A stretch of DNA of 64,000 nt from Chenopodium formosanum (taxonomy: Eukaryota; Streptophyta; Magnoliopsida; Caryophyllales; Amaranthaceae): positions 2,480,001-2,544,000 of the forward strand of contig CM044858.1 in assembly GCA_024500155.1 (NCBI GenBank), read 5' to 3'. Under the pieces are notes generated by a model, which saw only the letters and a program-made list of their open reading frames with translations, had not been told where the DNA came from and ran no database searches. Shown piece by piece: positions 33,897 through 46,318 of the stretch. The position numbers and the translations under genes are program-made. How positions within the stretch are numbered: the stretch's first letter is position 1; the number at the start of each line of letters is the position of its first letter.

Positions 33897-34598
33897 TCTT
33901 CTATCGAGGATGTCGACGGTCAGGTTCCGTCGGCGATCGGTGACGGCTGTTGAATGGTGGCGGAGGAATGCGATGACGACGACGCCAACAACAATATCCA
34001 AACTAAATGAAATCGATTAATCGAATTGTCCGATTTATATATGCAATCTCCTTCAATTTAATTTATCTGATCTAAATGAAATCGATTAATCGAATCTTCT
34101 GTTTCTTGTTTTTTACTTTTTCTTTTTTGTTTCGGATCATGGAATATTGGAATTGGGTTGTTTGCTGCGTGATTTTGGTCGTTTTTTATAATGTAAAAAT
34201 TCTTTTATCATAGTGTCAACGATTTTTCTATGTCAAAGGATGATTCACAGTATGTGTTGTGAACTTGTACTATTGTGCTCTGCATTTTTTATTTTTTATG
34301 TGTGGATCGATTAGTGTTATATATATTACACTGTTAGGATTATAGGGTTACATATTTAGTAATTTACTCGGTAAATGCAATAAGAATTACGGAGTACTTT
34401 ATTATTTAAAGGTTACCTAATAAGTATAATAAGGAGAAACTTTGTCAGTATAGGGCTTACTTTGTTCATATTATAATAATTAATCCGTTTTTTTTTTAAA
34501 ACGATCATACGATGTGGCTTGCCGCACAAAAAACACATTGTTCCATTATTTATGATAAATTTCTTATTGTGTCAAGCTGAAATCACTTGGTTGGTTTA
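33897..34598 (-). promoter_or_regulatory. NMNAT upstream region with 24-bp direct repeat
   Basis: Upstream of the NMNAT start. A 24-bp sequence beginning CTAAATGAAATCGATTAAT occurs twice (34003-34026 and 34072-34095), 69 bp apart. It could be a local duplication or a regulatory repeat. The remainder is AT-rich. Confidence 0.45.
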
Positions 34599-35290
34599 TT
34601 TTTGGCTTGAGGAGTGGTATGGTCATACGAATTTTCTTATCTAATAGTATGATTTGGCACATTAATATTAAGCCAATATACAGGATTGTGGTGTCCCCTA
34701 TAAAGACTAAAATGACTTTCTTTCTTAAAATTGATTTTGGCACAATCATTTTAAGAGTACGGTTTTCAATGCCGTTATCACATAAAGATGTGTCAAAATT
34801 AATTTTTGGTAGAATGACATGTAATATGGTGATAGTTTAATGGCTAACACTTTAGTTTTTAAACTTAAGTTTGTGGGTTTGAATCTTGTATAATCCATAT
34901 TTTGAAGCATGTGAAATGAAGACTCGATTAATTGGGGAAGGCACCACGTGGCATGGCTTGTCTAGGAACGCCTTTTAATTAATAGTATATAGATAATTGA
35001 GGTTTTATATGATTGTACAAATTTCTTCTAGATTAATTGATTGAGTTTTCCAATTATATTTTTGGCTTGAGGAGCGATATGGTTCATATGCATTTCTTAT
35101 CAGATAGTATGATTTGGCACATTAATATCAAGCCAAGATTTAGGGTTGTGGTGTCCCCTGCAAAGACTAAAATGACTCTCTTTTTTAAAATTGTTTTTTT
35201 GCACGACTATTTCGAGAGCACGATTTCAATGCCCTTATCACATAAAAGTGTGTCAAAATCAATTTTTAGTGTGACAAAATTAATCTTTGG
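34599..35290 (+). repeat. Pair of ~220-bp direct repeats, offset 460 bp
   Basis: Copies at about 34599-34815 and 35059-35285 share TTTGGCTTGAGGAG, TAGTATGATTTGGCACATTA, GTGGTGTCCCCT, AAGACTAAAATGACT and CTTATCACATAAA. Each ends in TGTGTCAAAAT(T/C)AATTTTT, resembling one arm of the foldback at 18368-18503. They look like two decayed copies of one transposon that reaches into the intervening DNA. Confidence 0.65.
34829..34890 (+). other. tRNA-like relic (possible SINE head)
   Basis: TAGTTTAATGG fits the Pol III A-box consensus and GGTTTGAATC is one change from a B box, about 34 bp later. Stems are too poor for a functional tRNA. It may be a tRNA pseudogene or the 5' end of a SINE. Confidence 0.3.
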
Positions 35291-36758
35291 TTACAATGAA
35301 AAAATGGAATAACACTCGCATCAAGTAGAAGCTATGAAGAGCATGTTCAAATATTCTATTGATTTATTCCATTTTTTTTAACTTTTATTTATTTTGACAG
35401 GATCTTTTATTTTTAGTTTAAAGCATATTCTATTTATTAATTCAAACTTACTTTCTAATAATTGGATGGCAACAAAAACATTTGGCGAAGGGGGCTAGAG
35501 AAACTTAAAATTTGCCAAATTGATCAATGGAAAATTATGTGTTTGAAAACTACCCATGTCATACATATGACCAAAATGGAATTATGTCCTAAGTGGTTTG
35601 TGAGATCTTCAAAGTGGACCCTTAAATTATTTTATACATGTAGGATAGTAAAGGCAGAAGTGTTGTGGCTAAACTTGTGACTAGCATAAGATCATGGCAA
35701 GCTGATTTTTTTTTTTTAATTTGTTTTTACTTTGGCATTTCATTTTATTCGAATATTCGAAAGAACACATGATAAAAAATACTATGAAAAATATTCAATT
35801 CTTTAACTTCCAATGTCTTAATTGTTACTATTTTTGTGTTTTATTACCTCGGTTAAAATACGTATGATGTAAAAGTTTGCAATATAAGGTGGTTAGAGAC
35901 TAAACACAGCCCTACTAATATTTTAACAAACAAAAAACATAATGTTGTATTACTGCAAATCATAAGGGTAGTACTAGTACCGTTTAAAAAAAAGAAAAAT
36001 ATATATCATAAGGGTAGTAGATTGTTCTCCTACTAGTCAATTAAGTGAACAAGTGCTATTGAACCAAGAGTACTTATGAATGTCTTGGAGATAGAATTGG
36101 AGTATTATCGTTGTTTAAGTAAATAGTTTTATATAATCATATGCCCTTACCAACAAGGGCAACAACTTAGATTACACAAACCAATTGTATGACAAATTGA
36201 GAATATTTTAAGCATTTTTTCTTTGCAAATGCTATTCAAATCATGATAAAATACGAAGTATTATACTTCATAGTATTTAGTTATGGCTATATTCTATCTT
36301 CACATCTAAAAGCAAATGTTTAATTTGTGACGGAGGTATGACGGTAAGCTCACGAGGACTAGAATTATTCACTCAAAAGATATCTATTCTAGTAAAATCT
36401 GATCAAATGACAATAAAATAACGAGAATGAAACCATTACCTCCGTCCAATCTTAATAAAAATTGATCAAATGATGGTCAATTCACGAGGACAAAACTGTT
36501 ACGAGTACCTCCCTCCGATCCTATACAAATACAACACCAAAATTGAGTTGGTCATACTTTTCTTTCAAAGTTTAATCAATCAAACTTTGTGCTCACAATA
36601 GTCACAACTCACAACCCCAATTATCCCCATAAACTTATCATCTTATCCACACAATCTTTCCCACGCTTACACACTGACACACCTCTCCTCTTTCTCTTCC
36701 TCCTCTTTCTTTCTTACAATTTCAATTTTCCTTCACAAAATTCAACACCCATTTTCCA
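35291..36758. other. Intergenic DNA and DUF2358 gene promoter
   Basis: AT-rich. The half-Stowaway-like CCTCCGTCC near 36441 and CCTCCCTCCG near 36511 have no matching inverse. The last ~200 bp before the ATG are pyrimidine-rich and fit a 5' UTR. Confidence 0.45.
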
Positions 36759-38838
36759 ATGTCAATATCCGGATTAACGAATACCTTCTCAAACCCTAAC
36801 CCTAAAATCCTCAATTCCCCCAATATCAATGGAAATTGCAGATTCAAGTTTAGGGTTTGTGCTAAAGTTACTACCCCTGAACCAAATGCTAGGGTTCATG
36901 GTCAATTTTCTGCTCCTGTGAAGCCTAGTAGTAGTATTAGCAGCTCTACGACGTCGTCTTCTTCCCCGAAGAAGAAGAAAGAAGATGAGCAGAAACGTGA
37001 TTATTATATCAATATGGGTCATGCAATTCGTTGTTTAAGAGAGGAGTTTCCTGAATTGTTTTGCAGGGAGCCCAATTTCGATATTTACAGGTATTTCTCT
37101 CTAATTCCCTCTGATTTTATTACCCCTTGAATGTTCTTGCTAATTTGCTGGGTTTTTGGTTTAATTGCTGGAAATTTAGTGATATCTATTGTTCATTACT
37201 TGTTTAAAATTGGTTGTCTTCTATTGATATGATTATGATTTTGTTGTAAGACTTGAAGTTGATTTTTATGATGACTGGCATATATTTATGTGGATTGTAT
37301 TGGATGTGAAATATGCTGATCAATTTTGCTGGGGATTTTTGATTTGACCCCCCTTGTACATGCCTTGGAAAAACACCCCAAAAGCGAAACCGTAAAACAG
37401 CTTCATTGATGTATACAGTATACTGTGGTAAAGGAAGCGAAAGGAGAGGATTAGAGTAAGAAAGAGAAGAGAAAAGGAAGGAGCTGTGTTTGCATGTGTT
37501 TGGTTAAATGGAAGGAATTGAGATGATTCCGAAATTTTTTGATCTAATTATAAAGTGAAGATAGGATAATTAATGGATAACGTATGTAGCTTACTAAATT
37601 TTGGAAGTCTGAGCTTAAAATTATTTATATACATGAAGCTGTGGACTAGTTGTAGAGTTGTAGCTAGTATGAGATGGACCAGATGGTAAAATTTGTAGAA
37701 GTGTGACTGTGTGAGGCATCCTTCAACTTGGCATCTTGTCAAAATTTTCACTCCCTGTAGTAGATTTTGAATGGTTCGGGCTGATAAAGCATGGGAACTA
37801 AGAAATGCTAAAACCGAGCAATAGTAGCATGTGCTCAAAGGCCTCAAACTGAGTAATATGTTAGTTGCACAAAGTAATATTTGTAGTTACTAGTAGCATG
37901 GCTAGCTACTAATGTTGTCAATTTGAAACATGGCTAAGTATAAGGTAGGAATGTCCTGATGAAGAAGAGGGCCAGAGGGGGTGTAGTTATGTTTAAGAAT
38001 TATGGTGTCTTACACAGTTATGCCTTCTTATAATTATTATTATCTCCATTAATGAATGCCAAGAATGATTTGGAAAGAAAGTGATGGATTTAGGCTTTCA
38101 AACCAATACTGTTTACCATGTGTGTGTGTCATTGTTGATCACATATCGACTTTTTCATTCTTGTTTGGATTCTTAATAGGGATGATATTGTGTTCAAAGA
38201 TCCTCTGAATACCTTTGCTGGCATTGAGAACTACAAATCAATTTTTTGGGCATTGCGATTCCATGGAAGAATATTTTTTAAAGCTTTGTGGGTTGAAATT
38301 CTGAGTGTGTGGCAACCTATGGAGAATGTCATCTTGGTTCGTTGGACTGTCCATGGAATCCCACGGGTCCCGTGGGAGAGCCGTGGTCGTTTTGATGGCC
38401 TTTCAGAGTACAAGCTTGATAGGAATGGGAAGATTTATCAGCATAAAGTTGACAACATTGCCCTCAATACCTCTCGCAAGTTCCAGGTACTCTCTGTCCA
38501 GGAGTTAATCCTGTCACTTGGCTACCCTACAACTCCAAAGCCAACCTGTTTTGAGCTCACTTCATCCACAGAACTCATTCCATTTGCGGGAGAAATGATT
38601 TCTGTAAGTCATTACTTGAATTCTGCCCTGGATCTTTCACATAGACATGAGGCAGAAACTTCTCAGAGATCATAGCTTTGTGGTAAAAATTAAATTTTGC
38701 TAGTTTTTGAATGCCTAGAGCTTGGTCATCCTTAGCATTGGAGGGCCAAATAGTTGCCTTTATGCTTCTTGAACGATAAAGTATACGCCTGTATGTTATA
38801 TAATATACTAATAATCATTTCAGAATGCTGGAGCTTGA
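36759..38838 (+). CDS. Chloroplast-targeted DUF2358 protein
   Basis: Exon 1 is 36759-37090 and exon 2 begins at 38180 (AGG codon split 2+1). The protein starts MSISGLTNTFSNPNPKILN, a Ser/Asn-rich plastid transit-like N-terminus (about 75 residues), followed by a Lys/Glu stretch. The DUF2358 domain contains GHAIRCLREEFPELF, DIYRDDIVFKDP, NYKSIFWALRFHGRIFF and VRWTVHGIPRVPWESRGRFDG. Its biochemical function is not known to me. Exon 2 reads on to a stop at 38675, but a perfect donor GTAAGT lies at 38604 and a good acceptor ends at 38823. Splicing there gives the ending MISNAGA with stop at 38838 (exons 36759-37090, 38180-38603, 38824-38838; 256 residues). I prefer the three-exon model; the two-exon alternative is 275 residues. 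Confidence 0.8.
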
Positions 38839-40118
38839 TTAATTGTAGTATGAACAAGACCTCACCACCTGCTCATATGTAATTAAGCATGATATATAGT
38901 CTTGTAAACATTGTAGATTCTGTATATATTTAAATATAAAGTTGAGGTTTCAAGCTTCTTCTTGCTGCTTTTTTGTTGTCAATTTATGCTGTGGGCAGAT
39001 TTGTGCTTGTCAGTTAACATAATGGGATATGCAAGTATGGAAGTCTGATTTGAACTGGTGAGTTCTGTCTTTTGTTACCCTTTATTAAAAGTTTCCATTC
39101 TTTTAATATATCAACCCGCCTACTTGATCTTATTTAGTAGGCATTTAGCCACATTGAGGCTATTAGTGGTTCAGTCCTACTAGGTCTGCTGCTCGTCTCA
39201 TAGACCTTGTTTTGACTTCATGAGTTCACAGATGTGGCCTCTGAGGCTTTTAGTTGAATAGCATTCTTATTGATAGATTATTGGGGTTGTGAAAGTACCA
39301 GACAATTCTCACATCATTTAGACATATTTACTTCAAATATAAGGAAGAAGTATCGAGTCTCATGACTCTCATCTGGTTGGAGGTAGGAACTAAGAAGCTA
39401 TACACCCGTAGGCCGTAGCAGCTTAGAGCCATAGACTTATCTGAAATGTATCTGACCTTTTTTTTTCCCTCTCTTTTTTAATATTATTGTCAAGTCACAG
39501 TAGTAGACGTCAAGAAATTTAGTACACTCGTAGGTAAAGTCTTTGGGGTAGTATTCAAGACTTGGATTAAACCTCATTGTCATCACTGTTTTTGTATTTA
39601 CTCGGGATTGAGCGAAGTCATATTGGTTTATTGATTACATTAACGTTCAAGGACGAAGATGAAAGAGGCGACAGTTGAAAAGGTTAGCTGTTTGAAGTAG
39701 AGCTTGAGAGTAGAAACAATGCCAGTAGAAGGTACATTTCCCAGCAACTTTCTAAACTACCAATAGGCAATACGCAAGGTTGCTCATACGTTATATGATC
39801 ATATTTTAATTCTAGTTGAGCTATGAAACATCATACCATTTATGCGACCTTATCAATTTGATGAAGATCCTTAAATGAAGGATTCATTTGTGGAGCTCAC
39901 ATGGCTGAGGGCCCCACAAAGATCTTTAAAAAGTGATCGTGTTTCATCATTTAAGTATTGATTAATTAAAGATGGTGGTTGATGAAAAATTAATCTGGGA
40001 CTCATAATTACTTTTATACTGATCGTAATCTTTACCTCATCAACAAAATCATAAAGGAGTGATTATAGGCCTAAAACACTAATTAATTAGTGTATAGATT
40101 AGGTGATTGATTCTAGCA
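38839..40118. other. DUF2358 3' flank and intergenic DNA
   Basis: 3' UTR followed by unremarkable intergenic sequence. No further feature is supported. Confidence 0.45.
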
Positions 40119-40442
40119 TTAGCATGACACCCAATTGGAAAAATGATGATTAAAACGTACAAACATACAAGTATCATTAATTCTTCCTTTTGAAATAAGA
40201 ATTGCATCAATGACCATGTTTAAGCGCCAAAATGTCCTTCCTACACCCTTATGAGCTAAAACACTCCATTCCTTCAATCTTCCTTGAGCGTCATCAGATT
40301 GCTTATTATCATCATTGGATTGTCTTTCCGAGTATGGATTGAATCTCATACCAACATCCCTCCATGTAGAACTCTTCAACACAGAAAAATCGAGTTCAAT
40401 AAGTTGAACAATATTTCTCATGTGTGGTTTTTGGTAGACCAA
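40119..40442 (-). CDS. Hypothetical small protein (107 aa)
   Basis: A single open frame beginning MVYQKPHMRNIVQLIELDF on the minus strand. The composition looks protein-like: mixed charged and hydrophobic residues, one Asn/Asp/Gln-rich patch in the middle (about residues 40-52), and Trp at four positions. I do not recognise a family or domain, and no second exon is evident nearby. It stands alone between the DUF2358 and ABIL genes. It may be a small lineage-specific gene or a chance frame. Confidence 0.35.
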   Translation of the reverse strand: MVYQKPHMRNIVQLIELDFSVLKSSTWRDVGMRFNPYSERQSNDDNKQSDDAQGRLKEWSVLAHKGVGRTFWRLNMVIDAILISKGRINDTCMFVRFNHHFSNWVSC

Positions 40443-41673
40443 AGAGATAAAGTCAAGGATTAGCTACTAATAGTACACTTGTTGTGAATTGAGATAGTAT
40501 GGCTGTGAGATTTATGTTATGGGCAAATATATATTGAGGAGCATGCAGTCTGAGTATTATATTACAATTGTTAAAATGGAATCTTGGATGAATGTATAGT
40601 ATATGCTTGGATTTTTGCTCGTAAAAAGCATGCTTACTAGAATATCATATCTCTCAACTGACATTTGGAAGCAGAAGCAGGTGATGGGCACCAAGCCACC
40701 ACCAACTGAGGCATGGGATTTAAGAATCAAAAGCCTGCGCTACGTAATACGTATGCGCCGTTTCAAACTTTGATACAAAACTTATGATTAACAATGAATT
40801 CTATGTTTTCTCTTTTAACCTATTATTATTAATTTATTATCATTACTCGTATAAAACCAAAAACAATACACAAGTATGTTTTTACAGTATATTCAAAGTA
40901 AGTTTACATAATTGTATGTTTTAATTTCTTGAAGTATCATACTTGTATGTAGTGTAAATTTTGGCAAATTGGTGTTTTTACCCATCGGAACAGGGAGTGT
41001 TGCAATTTTTTTCAAAGTGGAAAGAATGACATAGATATTAAAATTGAACGTAAGATCAATACAGAATTAAAAATTATCCATTATCAATACGTGAATAAAA
41101 CGATACTCCACACAACCGCCACTTTTTTTTTTTTTTTTTGAAAGCACAACCGCCACTTTTTAAATAAACACGATAGCCTTATTAATCTTTGATCTTACCA
41201 ACACAATGGATGAATTAAATTCTGAAATTCCAAATAATTGAAATAAAATGGATAGTACAGTGTAATAAAACTAATAAATGAGTTGGTTAAAATAGGGGAT
41301 AGTCAAGTCAACCACCTTCATTCAGTTGAGTCTAGAAGTACAGTACAGTAGTATCAACCACCGTCTTCATAAACACACATCTCTATTCTCTAATCTCTAT
41401 CCCCCATTAATATTAAATACGGTCACCTTCATTTTCCCGGGGATTGCTTCTCTTTCACTCTCCTCTTTCTCTCTCCTAACTCCACCTTCCTAACCTAACT
41501 TTTATTGCAAAAACATTCTTTCCTCTTTTAATCAATTTTCTCAATTTTATGTTCTTATCATCTTCAATTTCATGCTTTCATCATTTCTTTCTGTGATTTC
41601 TTCTTTCCTAGGGTTTCTTCCATTGTTTAATTCTACCTGATTTCATCAATTTTTTTACTTAATCTGAGAAAAT
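40443..41673 (+). promoter_or_regulatory. Intergenic DNA and ABIL1 promoter/5' UTR
   Basis: Mostly AT-rich intergenic sequence with tail insertion C at 41111-41161. The final ~230 bp (from about 41440) is a CT-rich leader (CTTTCACTCTCCTCTTTCTC) typical of a 5' UTR. Confidence 0.4.
41111..41161. mobile_element. Tail-only retroposon insertion C
   Basis: T-run plus GAAAG (about 41128-41144) is flanked by 17-bp copies of CACAACCGCCACTTTTT (41111-41127, 41145-41161). It has the same composition as the insertions at 20152 and 31434. Confidence 0.7.
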
Positions 41674-44600
41674 ATGGAAGTAGAACAACCTAAAGCTCTC
41701 CCTAATCCTATGACCTTCGATGAAGCTTCCATGGAGCGTAGCAAAAGCTTCGTCAAAGCTTTGCAGGTTCTCTCTCTCTCTCTCCTCCTCATTTTCATGT
41801 TACTAGATCTGGATTCCCATGTTTTTGAGCTTGATCTTATTTTATTTTATTTTGTAAGGCTTATTATGTGTTTTTCTTGATGATGCAATTATTATAAAGT
41901 GATTTTCGCATGATGAATCATTAATTGGCTATAATTGGATTTTTTTTTAATCTTATATATTTACCAATAATTTCTTTTCATTATCTTCTTGCTAAATTTA
42001 GACTAATTCCTCTAATCTGTAGTTCTATTTTTATATTTATGGTTTATTTCATACAAATTACATTTTTAAAAATTAATGTACAGTAACATTATTTATCTTA
42101 AAGACTGTACTGGTAGTTTGGACAGATTATGGACAAATGCTTCCAAGTGTTTAACAATTGAATGAGAAATTAGTAGAATTATACTGATGGTGTTTTGGTT
42201 TGAATCGAGGTGATGTGAATGGAAGGCACATTTCTGTTTTTGGCGCTCACTTTCTCGAGTTATGTTTGCAAGAGAAGCAAGTGCTTTACTAGAAATGCGA
42301 AATGTATATAGCTGATTAGCTGCTGTATTCGGGGAAGGGCACGATGAAATAAATACTGTTACATTCAGGGAAAAGCTTGATGAATTGATGAATGTTGCAT
42401 TCAGGAAACTACATTGAGTGTGTTCAGTTCTGTTAGAGCGAGTGCTATAGGGATTATGTGTATATGATAGAGGAGTTCTTTTGGTCGTTGAGGCAAATTG
42501 TCAGCTTAATGTTGTTGGGATTCAAAGATGTAAGGGGGTAGTGTTAAAGAGAAAACGAACGGTTTTGGTGTGTTTTGAGAGGGGCTTAATGCCTAGAGCT
42601 TAATAAAGTCCCTTTCTTGTTTAAAAGTGATAGGGATTTGACAATTCTTTGCTTGAGTAAAATAGCTATCCTAGCATGGTTCTATAATTCTAGTAAAGTT
42701 AGTTGATGGTTAATCGTGCTTCCTGGCCTCCTAGGATATCTAGAGCTCATTGTAGGATGAAGTTTGAAGCTTAATTAGCTAGGGATTAGATGCACTTCTA
42801 GTCTAATAAAGATATAATGGTGACCATTTTATTATAATTTGGTATATTTATGTTGTAGCCACATCTGTTGTCTCCATCTTTCTCCAGGATAGAATTTTTC
42901 ATCTTGGTGGATGGTTGCTTGATTGAGAGTCTTGAGTTAAATTTGTTTTATGGAGCTCTTCATGCACAGAGACGTCTCACTGAGAAGAGGGATATCATTA
43001 CTTATTTCAAAGGTCTATCTACTTTGTTTTGCATATAATAGGTTGCATAAATACGCCAAACAATACTGTGAAACATAGGAGTTAAGACTTATGCACTTGA
43101 ACATTTTCTTAGCTCTTTATTGTAGATATAATCAAAGTGTGCAATGTTGAATGAATTAGCCATGTCCTGCACTCCTGCTGGAGGGACATCTGCACCTTTT
43201 TTTCAATTTGATCCATGTGGATCCTTACTACTCTGTATTTGTTAAAGCAGCAATTAAACTTATGAGAAGTGGGGAACAATATTATAAAGATGATTTTGTG
43301 TTGTGAAAAGTAATCAAAGTGCTGAAGGTATTGCATTTTCTGTTATACTCCTTTTAACAAGTTTGGTTTTGTCTGCTGTGGTACTGATATATGGTGCTTG
43401 ACATGCTATGATTCAGTAATTATTCCTACTGTTATGTAATTTTATTTTCTTCTGGAAAACTACTAATATTAAGCTTCCCCCAATAAAGATGCTAATGCAG
43501 CTAACTCATTGGTTAGTGTGGAGGAAAAAGAATGGTAGTGACTAGAAGTGTATACCCTAAATTTCCATTATTTCTAAGAAGTCGATTATTGAGTCTGTTT
43601 GTCATTGGATTTGTAACTCAATCTTTTGTCTTCTCTAATTAATTTTGATCATTTTTGCTCAATTGCTTTACAGGAACTCAAGAATCTGAGACCCCAGCTT
43701 TACTCTGCCGCTGAATACTGCGAGAAGTCTTATCTTCATAGTGAGCAGAAACAAATGTAATGCTACAGTATAACTATTGCAAGTTTACCTTTGTTTTTAA
43801 TCAGTCGTGTAGTCTTTATCATCTGTTTGCCTGCCCCTATTCCAATTCCCAAGAGAGTATTATTGATCCTAATCATCCTATGTTTCCATATACGGCATAT
43901 AGAGTTTTAAACAGTAATATTGATAACGTAATTTTGTATATTTATACAATAAGTTTTAAATCCATTATAACTGTGGAAAAGAAACAAACCGAACTCACAC
44001 TTATACACATGCACAGCACACACACAACTCTATGAGTTATTTGTGTTTTTTTTTTTTTTTTTTTTCCTTTAGTCTTCCCTTATGATTTTTGTGTGAATTA
44101 TGCCACAGGGTATTGGACAACCTAAAAGATTATGCTGTACGAGCTCTAGTTAATGCTGTAGACCACCTAGGCACTGTTGCATACAAATTGACTGACCTTC
44201 TTGAGCAACAAACTTCAGATGTGTCGAACACAGAGCTGAAAATAACATGTCTAAATCAGGTATAGTTTCTTTCTAATCACCATGTGAATTATTCTGCTTT
44301 GTGCGGCCATTTCCCGTTTCTCTGTTTCCCTAGGTAGGACATTTACTTATCTCTTTCTTTTTTCTTTTCTTTATTCCTTATATTTTGGAGCTGATCATTT
44401 TGTCTTCAGAAACTTCTCACTTGCCACACTTATATGGAGATGGAAGGCCTTAGGCAGCAGCAACTTTTGGCAATTATTCCAAGACATCACAAACGCTATA
44501 TATTGCCAAGTAAGGAACATTGTCCAACAATTTTTTGGCCCTTCAAAATTGTCTCCTATGTTGTACTGTAACTGACAGAGCCTATATTTTGACACCTCCA

Positions 44601-45796
44601 TCTTGTTGTATGCTGCTTTAGACTCTGTCAACAAAAAGGTGCATTTTAGTCCTGCTGCGCAGTCTGATCCTAGGCAAATGCATGTCCAGGCGAGGCCTCG
44701 TGTTCATCCTTCAGGTGCTTAATATTCCATTCAAGATATCTGAGGATTTAAATGCTGTCATCTTACCTCTTTAATGTGCTTAGTTGGTTTCATTGTTAAA
44801 CTATTCAGGCTCACCTGGAAAGACTCTTTCTTGGCACCTTGGCTCTGAATCAAAGTCTCCCTTAAAAGGGAATCATAAGACTGTTTTCAGGTTTGTCCAA
44901 TATACCATGGAATTTTAGCCTGATTTAGAAGTACTATCATCATGTGTTGCCAATCAATTCTCTTGGTGTGCTCTTGTGAAACTCCTATATGCTTAAATAT
45001 TGCAGACCTTAACCCCACTTGTTTCCTTGCAGTGGCTCTGAAGTCCAAAAGGCTTCTCCTAGATCTCCCGCAGTATTCCAGCTCCTAGGTATGTTACTCA
45101 GCCCATTCAACTTTCTCGCAATAACATTATTTTTTAGTAGGCTTAGCTAGTCGATATTCATCTCCTGTCATATGTACAGATAATGAGGCTGACATTCGGG
45201 CTAAGTCATCAGGGCTCCATACACAGCTACCTAGTGGAGATCCAGCTGGGGCTTCTATGCAACCATATGGTGCTATGCCTAAGGTAATGACAAATAATAT
45301 TTTATGTGATATCTGCTTTTCCCATAAGCATGCTGATTTTATGAATATACAAGATTTTGAGTTTGTCCATAGCTTTCCTGAGTATTTTTATCTGTAGATG
45401 CTTTAATGATCTACGAGTACATTTTGTTTCATAAATTATAACATATACCAAGTTGTTAATAATACTCGTTCTATAAGATTAGCAACAATGCCAAGAATCT
45501 CAAAATAATGGGTATTATTTAGCTACATTTGGCATCCCTGCTAGAGACACCCAGTTATAAAGCACTGAGATATCTTCTCAAGTTCATTAACGTACAAAGT
45601 ATTGTAGTTAAAACAATATACTTTCTAATTGCAGGATTCTGTATCGGATTCTAAGGCCATGACACCATTCAAGTCTTTTAACAACTCCAACTCCAGGCAA
45701 GCGATTGTTAAGGCCCCAATTCGCCACAAAAGCATGCTGTCGGCTTTCTTTGTCAAACAGAAAACACCGAAGCTCAGGACTGGTAAAGTGGCTTAA
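41674..45796 (+). CDS. ABIL1: ABL interactor-like protein 1 (ABIL1-like), SCAR/WAVE complex subunit
   Basis: Nine coding exons join in frame: 41674-41766, 43674-43756, 44109-44259, 44410-44509, 44622-44714, 44809-44890, 45033-45088, 45180-45283 and 45635-45796, giving 307 residues. Conserved ABI/ABIL segments are MTFDEASMERSKSFVKALQ, ELKNLRPQLYSAAEYCEKSY, VLDNLKDYAVRALVNAVDHL and KVHFSP. The N-terminal ~150 residues form the helical region that binds SCAR/WAVE and NAP; the rest is Ser/Pro-rich and disordered, without the SH3 domain of animal ABI. The C-terminal block SMLSAFFVKQKTPKLRTG is typical of plant ABILs. The protein acts in the WAVE complex that activates ARP2/3 actin nucleation at the plasma membrane. 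Intron 1 is long (1907 nt). The assignment to ABIL1 rather than another ABIL is tentative. Confidence 0.92.
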
Positions 45797-46318
45797 CTTT
45801 CATTCATGAACATGCTTCTGCTGCCAAGTTTGAGAGGAGTTTTTCTAAGTTGCTGTATCTGATATCAGAAGTACAAAGCCCTTGATACCATTGGCCGGAA
45901 CCTGATTGAGGCTTTCATGTTTACTTGACTTTCTCAGTTTATATACCTACCAATCAGGTGATTTATATCCTATGATGAAAGATATTGTCAACAGTGAATT
46001 TCTCTGTACATCCAAAAAATTAAAAAAAAAAAAAAAAAAAAACCTGCATTCTAGTGACTTATTATAAAGCTTTATAGCTTGATCTGTGGCATCCATTTGC
46101 TTGTAAATCTAATAATGTGATAGTTTTCTGCTGAAATAATCATGTATATCTTGAGATGTTCAGAAGTTTTGAAATTATGAGTTTGGTACATAAATGGCAA
46201 TGAAAGAATCTGTGAAATTACTAGATTTGATCGGTCCTCAATGGCTGATCTTTGGAGTGCCATGTAGTTGGCCAAGTTGCCACTCCCTTTTGCACTTTAT
46301 CATACCGACGCGGTTTGT
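45797..46318. other. ABIL1 3' flank
   Basis: 3' UTR of the ABIL1-like gene, then a poly(A) run at about 46021-46041. It ends against the minus-strand F-box fragment. Confidence 0.45.

Noticed and set aside
36436..36530. CCTCCGTCC and CCTCCCTCCG as a Stowaway MITE
   Set aside because: Both are in the same orientation, so they do not form terminal inverted repeats. At most they are two broken ends.
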